A stretch of DNA of 64,000 nt from Pampus argenteus (lineage: Eukaryota > Chordata > Actinopteri > Scombriformes > Stromateidae), in NCBI GenBank assembly GCA_036937835.1, contig CM072869.1, forward strand, positions 13,103,501-13,167,500, given 5' to 3'. A program made the translations under genes and the position numbers. The notes under the pieces were generated by a model. That model did no database searches. It was given only the letters and a program-made list of their open reading frames with translations, and was not told the origin of the DNA. Positions 37,301 to 48,490 of the stretch are shown here, piece after piece. Positions within the stretch are counted from its first letter, which is position 1. Each line of letters begins with the position of its first letter.

Positions 37301-38459
37301 TCCATCATCTCATTCATGTTTCTCAGTTTCTCTCATTTACTTTTATCACTCAGTCTCACACCTTCCTGCCTTGGTCTCGCTCATTTTCTCTGAAGTGTGA
37401 TGGAAACAGACTGTGGGTGTTTTAACATTAATAATGTGTGTCATTGATGATTTATACAAATAGCGTCATTCAGTTACTTTACAGAAAAAAAAAAATATAT
37501 ATAGCAATTTGTTTGTTATATATGTTATATTTGTGGCAAAATTTAAGAAAAAAAAATCAGAAAGTTGTGCAACTAAAAGTGTGCATAAAATAAATGTCGG
37601 CCTCTATCTATATTAGCAGCGTCAGCATTAAGTGCACACATATATGAGTGTGAGTGAGTGTGTTTTCATTGCGATGTACTGTAGGAGGCAGGTTGATTGC
37701 ATCATCCTACAAACCTCAAAATGGTGCTTGTCAGATGATAATCTGCCCACTCTGCAGATTACTACTCAGATTAACACACAATGAACACTAGGGAGGTGTG
37801 GGAGATAACACCCCCATGTGTATGTCTGTGTGTGTTGTAGGTATTCATTCAATTGTGTGTCTAAAAGTGTGACTGTGTGTTTGTGTGTGTGTGTGTGCTG
37901 TCCACTTGTGTGCCGGAGCAAACGCACACACCTCTCAGCCTATAGCCTGAGGGGTCTAACAGCTTATTATGAGTCCTTAGTGGGAGAGGGAGGAGAGAAC
38001 AAGAAGCTGACTACATTTAAGTGGCAGCAGACAGCAGAGACAGAGAGATTTACTTCTCTTATTCCAGCACACAGAGATTTAAAGAAGCTCAGTATGTGAT
38101 TAAGAGAAACTACTTCTATAATACTATAATGCTTGAATGTCTGCTCGCGGATGTAACAATTAAGTGTGTGTGTCTGTGTGTGTGTGTGTGTGGTAACACT
38201 TCCTCCAAGAAGGACTCACTGTTATATAGAGTACACACACAGTTGTATGTGGATGTCTTGCTGTGGTTGTTTCCATTTGATGAATGCCAAATTTCTCACA
38301 GCTCATGTCTTTTTTTTTCCAGTCTGCCCCATGTCTGCTTCTTTTTTTTTCCTCCACCATCCACATGTCTGTCGGCAATTACGTTAAGAGAGTGTGTGTG
38401 TATATGCGTGGGTGTGTGCATGCGCGCATGTACACTCGCATTCTGTCAGGTTTATTTCT

Positions 38460-38630
38460 GTTATGTTTCTTAATTAGCTAATAAAGGTCATGGCATCTCT
38501 CAGTCAGGGGGGGCTGGCGCATGCAAATGAGCCAGAAGGTCAGATGGATAAGTGACCGCTTCACACCAGCCCAAATATGGACACGACCACGCTGCCATAC
38601 AAATACCTGCAGCTATTAAATTGCTGTCTC
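38460..38630. promoter_or_regulatory. Candidate conserved non-coding element with octamer
   Basis: A repeat-free block with TTAATTAGCTAATAAAGGTC, an exact POU octamer ATGCAAAT at 38521-38528, and two AAGGTCA nuclear-receptor half sites (about 38484 and 38535). This is a good enhancer candidate for a developmental gene; inference only. Confidence 0.4.
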
Positions 38631-38649
38631 TGTACCACCACCCACCCAC

Positions 38650-38650
38650 C

Positions 38651-38672
<22 letters not shown>
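38650..38672. repeat. (CCCA)n / (CA)n tract
   Basis: CCACCCACCCACCCA leads into about 10 CA units. Confidence 0.85.
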
Positions 38673-38681
<9 letters not shown>

Positions 38682-39066
38682 TATATGTCTGGTTTACTCA
38701 ACTGTAACAGTGTTTATAAACAAACAGTGTCAGAGTGCCAGGCCAGCGAGGTTACATGTGCTCAGGAAAAATCTCAAGCTGCATTTTGAGACTGCCAAAA
38801 AATAATCTTAACTGAAGACTCACTTACTAGACTTTTTTTCTGGACATTTAATCACACATCATAGTCTTCCTCAGTAGATGGAGATGGCTCATTTGTGATA
38901 ACGTGACCATAACATGGAAGTTCAGTCACTTCGTACTGACGTTTGATTGATGATTTGACTGGTTGATGCTGTGACCAGTTTTGGTTTTTATTTTTCATTT
39001 TAGAGACTGAAAGCTTTGAAAAAACACTAACACTGTAACACTAGAGACAATTGTTTGCTTCTTGTT

Positions 39067-39093
39067 TGCTTACAAGTTGATTTCTTGTAAGCA
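39067..39093. repeat. Perfect 10-bp-stem hairpin, 7-nt loop
   Basis: TGCTTACAAG at 39067-39076 is exactly complemented by CTTGTAAGCA at 39084-39093, with the loop TTGATTT. A TTGTTTGCTT direct repeat overlaps its left side. Confidence 0.8.
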
Positions 39094-39648
39094 TGATCAC
39101 AATACGCCTTACGCCTAAATGTGATCAAATCTTCACCATAAAATTATTTTTTGTTACATTATATGAATTTTAGAAGGTGTCCTGTTAATGGAGCATCAGA
39201 TCTTCTCATATGGGTCATTTTGAAGGCAAATAACCTTCTTCTGTTGGCAGGACGTGTTGGTTTTTAATGGCATGAAGTCCATATTTTTTGTTTTGAGTGT
39301 GTGTAGGCCACATTATCATTTTATCTGGAAAAAGATAAACATGTGCTTACTGCTCTCATTTGAAAATGTCTCTATCGTACAGTGAAGTGCTCTTGTGATG
39401 CTCTTGTCTTCGTAACATGTGGTGCATGAATGCTCGCGTAGATAAGATAAGGCACAGTGCTGACAGTCTGTGCTGTAGTGTTGCAGGAGATCTGTTACTA
39501 CTCTTTGGGTCTATCACCTTTCGCAGCAGAGCTTGTCTCAGTGTCCTTTAGCCCTAAATCACCAGCCTGTCTCCATGTTTGAAAGCTCTCTCTCCCTCTC
39601 TGGGTCTATAACTCATCCTGTCTGTCTCACTGCTCTCCGTCTCCCTCC

Positions 39649-39652
<4 letters not shown>

Positions 39653-39689
<37 letters not shown>

Positions 39690-39705
39690 ACTCTCTCTCT
39701 CTCTC
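39653..39705. repeat. (CT)n microsatellite, interrupted
   Basis: CT units with TTT and CAC interruptions. Confidence 0.92.
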
Positions 39706-40684
39706 TGTCCGCCATTTCTCACTATCACTCACTCTACCTTTCCCATAACTCACTAGGTCTCTGCATTTCGAACCTGCTCACTCCTCCTCGCCATTCATGA
39801 TTATATCTTTGTGATGCTCTTCTTCTTCTCTTCTTTTCCTTTTTCTTTTCAAATCCACTTTTGACGTAGCATCAACACTCTGTCTCATACAAGAGACCCC
39901 CCCCTCTTTTCTTTTTGGGCTTTCTCTTCCAAATCCCACCATTCATCTATTTCTCCCTGGTGGGAGGTTGTTTGGATGCCTGCCTGACTTACGGCAGGCA
40001 GAGTGATGGACACGGGGTGAGAACCACTCCTCTGCAACACAGCACAACAGACACCAGACACTACTGTATACACACTGCACTGAATACAAAGTGACGCACA
40101 GAGGATGATGATAGACAAAATACAACTCAAGAGGAGAAGGAATGATATGAACATGCATAACTCTGGGGAGTATCTTCAGCCTTTGAGCTCATTATGTTCA
40201 TGAGTGAAGATAAACGCAGCCGCATATCAATGTGAGTGGAAACTATAATAACAGAGATGTGAATTAATACCAAACTTTCTCACACATGATGAAAATAGAT
40301 AGGAGTAAGTATACCTTCTATCTAGAGTTGCAGGCTGTTTGGTCTGTAGCATTAAAAGTGCAGCCGAGAGCAAGTCAAACTCTGTCAGTGGCATATCTTC
40401 AGCTGAGCAGACTTTCATAGGAGATGCTAGAGAGAATGAGACTTTCTTTGTTTGGATCCTTTCCTCCTCCACCTCCTCCTACTTTTCTCTTTCCCCCGGT
40501 GAAGTATTTACCCAAAAACAAGCTGTTGTTTCGAACGCACGCACGTTCCAAACTTTAGCTGCCCTAAAAAAAGACACATTCATTCTGCAACAGCTTCTCG
40601 GGAACAGGCACACATTCACAGTATAAAAAATATAAACACTGCTCCAGGAGTGTGTTTTACAGACAGTGTTCAACAGTGCATGAA

Positions 40685-40687
<3 letters not shown>

Positions 40688-40719
<32 letters not shown>
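40688..40719. repeat. (CT)n microsatellite
   Basis: About 16 uninterrupted CT units. Confidence 0.95.
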
Positions 40720-40721
<2 letters not shown>

Positions 40722-41189
40722 TCAGAGGTCCAGTATTTCTACCTCTTTCTTCGACATTGGATCTCTTCTAAATATTTCAAAGACACGTCTCCTAATTTTT
40801 TCCCCTTTTATCTTTAAATATGCCAGTTATTTCTCTTTCATACCCGTGACCCCTACCGCCTAAATCAAGAGTTAACCCTGCCCTAAAGCCCTCTCTGACT
40901 TTGTCTGTCCTCTTTTTTTTCCCTTTCCAAATGCAAACGTGGCTCCTGTCTTCTAAATATCTCTGTATACCCTTAGGGCCATAAGATTTAGTGCCGTCTT
41001 CCGAGGTGTTTAAAAAGGTCTGATCCATAATCACCAAAAGTGCCTCCGCCATCTGCAGAATTACAATAACATGCATTTAAATGACTGAGCTCAATATCTG
41101 TACCTGCTGTATATCACAGCTAGTCATGACTCATACTGCAGGCCCAGGAGAGCTGCACTCTTAGTTTCAGTCTCATGTTACCATCCTGT

Positions 41190-41560
41190 AGATTAAGTGG
41201 TGGGGTGACCATTGTATCACTGCGGGGCATGTCTACTTCTTCCACGCAGACACAATGGAATATAATTAGTTGATAGCTGGTTTGCACTCAGGCCTCCGCT
41301 CGCTGCTAATAAATACAAACAACAAAGAGTGAGGCCATATGTCATTCACTGCATTAGCTACAGTTTTGTCAGGCAGTGTGACACTGTGTTTGAGTACATT
41401 ACATACATTAACAATGTTTCCATTTTCTATTAGTCCTGTGATTACAATAAATACTCCCTTGCATTGTAATGATGGGCTTTACAATAATGGGCCATAAATT
41501 AATACAATGCTCAGCAGTAAATACTATTATGCTGTTAGTGTTTACAGTATACTCATGTAT
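41190..41560. promoter_or_regulatory. Candidate conserved non-coding element
   Basis: A long repeat-free block with ATATAATTAGTTGATAGC, AACAACAAAGAG, ACATTAACAATGTTTCC (SOX-type AACAAT) and GGGCCATAAATTAATAC. It is one of the strongest regulatory-looking stretches in the maf-wwox interval. No alignment could be made. Confidence 0.38.
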
Positions 41561-41956
41561 ATATATCTGAATTGATGGCTAAGTACTATTCACAAAGGCA
41601 GTCACTATAAGACTACAGCCACTTACTGTCCATTTGTCAGTATTGGGGGACAAAAGAGGAGGGACTGCATTCTGATCAAAGATATCAATGCCCCAAAATG
41701 TCATTGATTGCAACAAGGGATCAATAAGTGTATCACTTGCTAGGTCTTACCGCTATTAAAATACACCAGCAGTGGGTTGGATCTCTTTTCTTTAATCTTA
41801 CAGAAAAGGAGAGCAGGTGTGAAGAGCTTATTAAGGTATAATTCACTGCTCCGTCTGTGTCATTTGGGCTTTGTGTTATCGCTTGGATCATTCCCACACA
41901 TGAGCGTGTAGAAACCACTGTGAGTAGCACATGTGTGTCTGTGTTAAAAGAGCCTG

Positions 41957-41980
41957 TGTGTGTGTGTGTGTGTGTGTGTT
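41957..41980. repeat. (GT)n microsatellite
   Basis: About 12 GT units, followed by G-rich sequence. Confidence 0.9.
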
Positions 41981-42739
41981 GTGGGGGTAGGGTGGGGGTT
42001 TAGGGGTGCTTCCATATGAAATGTACACGAGGGTGAATCTCAGTGGTGTTAATGGCTTTTTAAATGTCAGGGAAAGTCAGGGAATGATAAAAGAGAGATC
42101 TGTTATCCACTGTCCTCATGATCACTGTGCAGCCGCTACTCTCACCTCACAGAGGAGCCGAAGTCTGTGTGCGCGTGTGTACGTGTGTCTGTGTGTCAGG
42201 CCAACTTCCACCCGTGCTGATGTCAGCGTGATTTATGCACCAATCAGATTAGCTCTGAGAGCGAGAGAATCGGGGGGAAAGAGAGGGGAGGAGACATTAG
42301 GTACTAGCTGGTTTTTCGTTTCGAATTTAGATGAATCAGAAAAGTTTAAATGACTAAAAATCACTTGAAATTATGCATTTTTATGTGCAAAATAATTTGT
42401 AAAATAATCAAATTGGTGTTCGGCGTTAGAAACTGTGTCCTACTATTATGCATTACATCAGGAAAATTTAATCAAATTATTTTGTGCATTTCCAATTACA
42501 AATTATTATTATTAAGTAATCATCAAGTATAATATGATAGAATATGTTTTGCCACAATACAATACCTTTGAAAGTCAATAAACTATTTTGTCCCGGCCCA
42601 CAGCACACATCAGTGTATCCAGAGCTACAGTACAGTCACACACAGATGTGAAAACAGTGGCATCCTGGGGTTTAATACATCATTAAAGCCACTGTTGTTT
42701 CCTGTCAATACACTAAAATCCAAACATACTGCATGAAAT

Positions 42740-42743
<4 letters not shown>

Positions 42744-42809
<66 letters not shown>
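42744..42809. repeat. Long (GT)n microsatellite
   Basis: About 33 uninterrupted GT units. Confidence 0.97.
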
Positions 42810-42811
<2 letters not shown>

Positions 42812-42968
42812 ACTGTGTCGTTTGCCCGTGTCCTGGCCTCCTCTAACAGAGGGTTGAGTGATGTCACAGCAGACTGCATTTTAATAGAGAGGGAAGCAAT
42901 TAGAGAGGGGACAGGGTGAGAGGTGGAGAGATGGAGGGGCTGTCTGTGTGACACACAGTACACACAGT

Positions 42969-42990
42969 TCACACACACACACACACACAC
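42969..42990. repeat. (CA)n microsatellite
   Basis: About 11 CA units. Confidence 0.9.
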
Positions 42991-43839
42991 GCACTCAGGT
43001 TTGCACACAGTCTCATTACTAAGGATGAGTTAATTAATTGCACAGTGATTCACGGTACTTGTAATTAATCTTGTAGGTATGTGAGTGTGTTTTTGAGAGG
43101 TGACTCTTCCATTTATAACACACACACACACGCACGCTGTCGCTCTTCATGTGAACACACACATTTCCGTTCTTTCATAATTATAAACAAGTCTTTCTCA
43201 ATGATGCCTCACAAAGAATACAATATCTTCAGGTATCTTAAGATAAACCAGACTGTTGTTGTTTTTGTTGTTGCTGGTAGTAGTAGTAGTTTCATCCTGA
43301 GGTTAATTAGGTTTGAACTCCATACACTTGTATCTAATTTTACTTATTGCTCATTAAATGTATTGCTGGTTAAATTCATGTATTACTCCTTATTTTTTTA
43401 CATCAGGTGCAGCTTTGTATGTTTTATTATGTAGTTTAATTTTTTATGTTGAATTTATGGCTTTATTTTTTGCAAAAGACAGTAAAGAACTCTCATTCTT
43501 ATTCAGCACCCAGTGTAAATAAAGGTTGATTGAAGGAATGAATACGTATGCTAAAAGACAGACAGAAAATATTTGCGTAACCTTCACTGCCCATATGGGA
43601 GTTTTTTTCTCAGATAATAGTGGGAACTCACATTATGCCAGTACATGAGTGATAGAAATGAAGCTATGAGGTCAGCGCTGTGTGTTTTGCCTCTGTTTTT
43701 TTATTTGGCTAAAAGGCTTTTCACCCAAACAGCCCCAATTAGGGAGAGAGACAGAGAGAAAATGCACTGTGTGATCTTACATTTATTTACCTTATAGTAC
43801 TCTGTTACATCATGTCCCAGGAGAAATGGCTTTTATTCC

Positions 43840-44410
43840 CCCTCAGAGCTCTTAGCACATTCCTTTTTTTATTTGGATCAGTCCGGTTGAAAAATTATGT
43901 GTATTAATCATGGCCTCCTCTACCCATGATCCTTTGCATTTATCAGCACGAGCAGCAGTAGAGCAATCACATTTGGAAATTAAACAAATAAAAAAAGTTG
44001 AAGATAGCTGAGTGACTGATGAGACGGGCCAATTGGTAGCAGCATAAATCTCCACCTGTCACCACCCCACCTCTGCCTACACACATTTGGATATTGTTAT
44101 GATTTTACCGTGTTTGCATATATGAGCGTAATTTATTAGAATCAAATACCATCAGGCTTATTTACAAGCACATTCTGGTCCGCTGCCAATAAGCCCATTA
44201 AGTGCATTGTTGGAGAGTGGTTATATGATCAAATACACAATAGTAATTGTGAGTGGAGAGAGGCTGGAGCGTTTCTCAACGAGGTGATTATCTGCGCCGA
44301 GGTTATTGTGCTATTTCAGCATGACATCTTAATCTGTATCACGCTGTCAATCACAGTGTCTGCTGTCAGCAAAGTGATGTGTGAAAATGCCAATGACCAC
44401 GCTGCAAGAT
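43840..44410. promoter_or_regulatory. Candidate conserved non-coding cluster
   Basis: Nearly 570 bp without simple repeats, holding GTGTATTAATCATGGCC, CCTTTGCATTTATCAGC, GCGTAATTTATTAGAATC, CAATAAGCCCATTAAGTGC and GTCAATCACAGTGTCTGC. It is the longest repeat-free, mixed-composition stretch outside the genes, so it is my first choice for a distal maf enhancer. Inference. Confidence 0.42.
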
Positions 44411-44954
44411 GATTGGGGGAACAGCAAAATAACAAAGAGAGTAAAAAAAAGAATCAAGTGTAAAGGCTCGTATTTTTCAAAATACACAGTGCAGTTGTAC
44501 ATGTTAGCGCACTACATGTATTTGAGCTGCATGAAAGTATGAGTCTGTGTAGGGCTGTGTTGACAGCCACTAAATGTGTGTGGAGACTGGTGAGCTTGGT
44601 AACTTAATATTTGATCTGATGATTCATGGTTTGAATCAAAATTTTGCCAGTTCTTTAAGATTTTATATAAAAAACACAATTTAACTTATTGCAGAAAAAG
44701 TCGATTTATTTTCTCAAATTCTAAAAAGTATTTTTTTAAAACAATAATGTAGTTTAGTTTTCTGAAACAAAAAAACAACTTTGCTCTCTGTTCTTATATA
44801 TCATGTCAATACGAGTAATTAGCCCTTGTTGTATGGACTTTTATCTAACTCACAGGCACACGACACACACACAGCACACAGTGCCTTCAAAACTTATTTA
44901 TTTCTCAATGTACACTCAGTTCAGACTTGTAGTCTTCATGAAATCATACAGATG

Positions 44955-44957
<3 letters not shown>

Positions 44958-44985
<28 letters not shown>
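44958..44985. repeat. (CA)n microsatellite
   Basis: 14 CA units. Confidence 0.93.
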
Positions 44986-45503
44986 CGACTGACAGAGAGA
45001 GACAGAGAGAGCAGGGGTCCCAGGCTAAGTACGCGGTGCACAAGGTTATGCGTCATTTACCACGGCTCAATAACAACCTTTCTTTCTGCCCGACACACCT
45101 GGTCACACAAAATGACACTTGCTGTTCTCTGAGAACATACACGCACACACACAGCATATCTCCTTTCACCCTATAGTGGCCTTAACCAGTCACATTACAT
45201 CCCCACTCTCCTATCTGCTTGTGACAGATGTATTTATGTAATGGTTTTGATAGGTATTGATTCACACGGCGGAGCCAGTTAAGAAACAGAGAAAAATGAG
45301 ATTTCAAAATCAACATGGCTGAAGGGGGTGTTTGGTGGAGATGATGCCTAACAAGACAACAAGTGACACAGAGAAACAAGATGTGTGTGTGGGTGTGTGT
45401 CGAGGTTAGCAGTGATGCCAGAACATTTAGAGAAAGAGACTCAGGTGGAAAAAAACACATGCACATAGTTGATTCACAAACAAGCAATGGAACATCGATG
45501 AAC

Positions 45504-45535
45504 TGTGTGTGTGTGTGTGTTTGGACTGGCTTGAT

Positions 45536-45572
<37 letters not shown>

Positions 45573-45599
45573 GTGTGTGTGCGTGTGTGTGTGTGTGTG
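45504..45599. repeat. Compound (GT)n microsatellite
   Basis: Two GT arrays (about 45504-45521 and 45538-45599) separated by 16 bp. The second is broken by GC variants. Confidence 0.95.
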
Positions 45600-46588
45600 A
45601 CCTTGGCTTGGCCCGGTGGTAAAGTGGGGCGTCAAGAGAGTCAGTGTGTGAGCAGCCAAGCGTTCTCTCTCAGATTAGCAGGCTTTATTACTGCCACCAA
45701 CCACTGGCCTGACAAATCCTCTTATTTCATTTTACCTTCCTTTGCCTCTGCCTTGCTCTTTCTATTTTCCTCACTCTTTCCCCTTGCCTTTTATTTCCCT
45801 AAAACCTTCCTCCCCTTCTTTTCTCCTGACTCTGCGGCAGCTTTGCATGCTTCACCTTGCACCCCGCCTGGCACGCGCTCAGTTTTCCATACTGTAAAAG
45901 CCCTATTTTCTATTACTCAATTTTTTCTGCTCATTGTCTTTCCGTCTTCTATATTACTCAGCTCACATCTATACAGCTAGCTCCTTTTTCTACCTTCCTC
46001 CACTCCACCTTTCGCTCCTCCTATATCCCCCCACCACCACCTCTCTCCCTCTCTATAGTGTGATGAATCTGTAGACAGGGGCTAATAATTGTACTTCAGC
46101 CCAAGTGCTCATTTTTCTTTGTGTTTGAAAGCTGTGACAGGCAGGAGCTCTTTTTCTCAACCCCCCTCTGTCCCTCCTCTCTTCCTCTCTCTCTCTTTTC
46201 TTTCTATTCTCACACAATGGGTGAGTAAAATAACTCAGGGTTTACAAGGTCATGCTGTCTAACGGTGAGGACACACTGGGGATTTGGGCTGGAAGGATTT
46301 CCTCAAAGGCACCGTGTTGAGACTTCAATAAAAAAAAAACAGAGAAAGTTATATATTGCACAAGCAGATCTACAGGGGGAAATAAGTGCGTTTGATAGTG
46401 AACCGTCTCACTGAATCACAGCTATCTGGATCTGAATGTTAGCAATGCTGCTTCTCTATGAAAGAACATGTGGCAGACTGAAAGTATGGACACGGAAAGA
46501 AATGTGTAGTTTGTGGTATGTGCCAACAACTCCAACATCTCCATACTACACAACTTTTATCATTTGAAAAAGAAAAAAACCTTGTTTG

Positions 46589-46590
<2 letters not shown>

Positions 46591-46621
<31 letters not shown>
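46591..46621. repeat. (TG)n microsatellite
   Basis: About 15 TG units. Confidence 0.95.
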
Positions 46622-46623
<2 letters not shown>

Positions 46624-46744
46624 TTTTAATAGTGTGCCAAACAGTAATCTATGTTAGTGCTACTGGTTTGTTGCATCTTTGAAAGAAATGCATCCAGCAC
46701 AGTGAGACAGGGCAGCCCCGCTGTACTGTTTACCTCTATAGCCT

Positions 46745-46746
46745 AA

Positions 46747-46773
<27 letters not shown>
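46745..46773. repeat. (CA)n microsatellite
   Basis: About 14 CA units, 125 bp from the preceding TG tract and in opposite sense. Confidence 0.93.
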
Positions 46774-46779
<6 letters not shown>

Positions 46780-46999
46780 ATACTCATCGACTCTACAGAG
46801 GGACTTTATGAAAATTGATCAAAAGTTTTAATCACAATGTCATCCTCAAAAGAGAGAGATGGAAAGAGAGCAGGGGGAGAGAAATGAACAGAGAGCAGGA
46901 CTTTATTGCCTGCAGTAGTTAGATGGTAAATTTCCTCCTGGCAGATATTTATTGAGTTAGTTGAGTCTAGAGAGAGCTTTAACATTGATTGTGATCATT

Positions 47000-47170
47000 A
47001 AATATATCCGCTCGAAATGGCAACATGGCATTCCCTCAGTCAATGGAGCCAATAGGAGTAGAACAAAGGCATAATCAAATCAATCCTCCCATAATTATTC
47101 TTTGAGAGGTGAAATTAATCACAAGAAGAAATAAAAACAATAATGGAAAATGAAATGGTCAGTCGTAAAC
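47000..47170. promoter_or_regulatory. Candidate conserved non-coding element
   Basis: A repeat-free block with GGAGCCAATAGGAGTAG (CCAAT), GAACAAAGG (SOX/TCF-like), CATAATCAAATCAATCC, CCATAATTATTC and GAAATTAATCAC. Texture-based inference. Confidence 0.38.
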
Positions 47171-48086
47171 AATTACTACCCAAATTGAAATCAACTCAGT
47201 GATGGGGAAAAAAAAATCATCTGTAAATCCAACTAATTAAAATAACATTCTAATGTATACTGGTTATTTGGTTTACAGAGGCGTTCAGTTATCATATTGT
47301 CTTGTACTGTTATTACAAGAGAGATAAAGAGACAGAGAAATGGAAAGAGACAGAAAGAGAAAGTGTGTGTGTACAGGGCCTTCACTGCAGGGTCAAAGGA
47401 TCAAGGTCCTCCTCTTGTGAGAGCCATGCTTCTCTCCTCCCTGCTTGCTGAGAGGAAGTGTAGATTATTGATTAGCTATCAGATGATTCCGATAGGGCCT
47501 GATCGATAGGACTTCGTATGAAAGCCAGGCAGGACCCTCCCTCTTTACTCAGGCACACACACACATGGATTGGCCACTGCAGTGAACGGCTGTGCAGGCA
47601 TCTGGTTATTTGTTCTTCTACTGAAGAATCTCCTTTGTGGCTCGAGTCCACCCCTCTAATTGAAAGCTTCCTCAAACGTCTGTTGCTGTCTGTTTTCTAG
47701 TTTTCTATCAAAAACTCATTGAATTGATGTGTGTGAATGGGCAGGTAACATTTTAAAAAGACAAACTTGTAGCAGTACTGAAAAGAAATATTTGTTACTG
47801 TAGTCTCCACCATGCAGCCTTCATCATCAGCACGAGTTTCCTGAAGCACAGTCGGAAACAGTTTACATTATTCTTGTGGTTATTTTATTCCCATTTTGAG
47901 AGTTCTTCCTTTTAGCACATCAGTGGAAGAGGGAGTTTAAAACACAGACATCTCAGGTGTGGAACTCCCTTTAGGATCATCACAGAAGCAGGCTTTGAGA
48001 CTCTGCAATAAAATAACCATCTTCCAGAGTCATTTGGACTATATTTCTTTTGAATAAAACCATATTATTTCAATATCAGTAGAGTG

Positions 48087-48490
48087 TGACACGATGCAGG
48101 AGTCAGACCCAAGTTGAGAGACCAGCTAAGGCAGGAAATTATCATTGCAAAACAGGAGGCCAAAAAGTACTAGAATAAGAAGACAAGAACTATGTAACTC
48201 GCTGGGCTCCAGTATACACAAACAATAAAGGAAAACTAAGCAGCTAAATACTCAACTACGCTAACACTAATTAATACAATTGTTCGAAGCAGAACCAGGT
48301 ACACACTCGCTAGACAAGGGGTCAGTGTATTCTCACACAGCAGCTCATTACAAAGCTCAGCAACCTGCAGACCGAACACACATATACTCTATAATTGATT
48401 ACCAAGCAGGAAAATTCTCACGTGTGAAATTTTCAATCGAATGAGTCACAGCCTGATCAGCACCACGGACAGCAGCCGGAAGAATCCTTC
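48087..48490. mobile_element. Probable decayed interspersed repeat
   Basis: The block starts GTGTGACACGATGCAGGAGT and goes on with CAGACCCAAGT, AACAGGAGGC, an A-rich CTAA-type middle, GCAGAACCAGG, AGACAAGGGG and GTGTGAAATTTTCAATC. This order resembles common fish repeats that begin with a '...GCAGGAGTCAGACCCAA...' head and an A-rich middle. The family assignment is from memory and uncertain; there is no coding potential. Confidence 0.4.

Larger units (their letters stand above)
32324..48086. other. Gene-poor interval between maf and wwox (part 2), no gene seen
   Basis: No supported gene. It contains microsatellites (listed separately), a short hairpin at 39067-39093 and several repeat-free candidate regulatory blocks. 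The 205-codon frame at 45363-45980 is driven by GT tracts and a pyrimidine-rich stretch and has no domain. Confidence 0.5.

Noticed and set aside
45363..45980. 205-codon open frame on the + strand
   Set aside because: Its length comes from GT microsatellites (Cys-Val runs) and a pyrimidine-rich stretch. There are no domains and no splice or promoter context.
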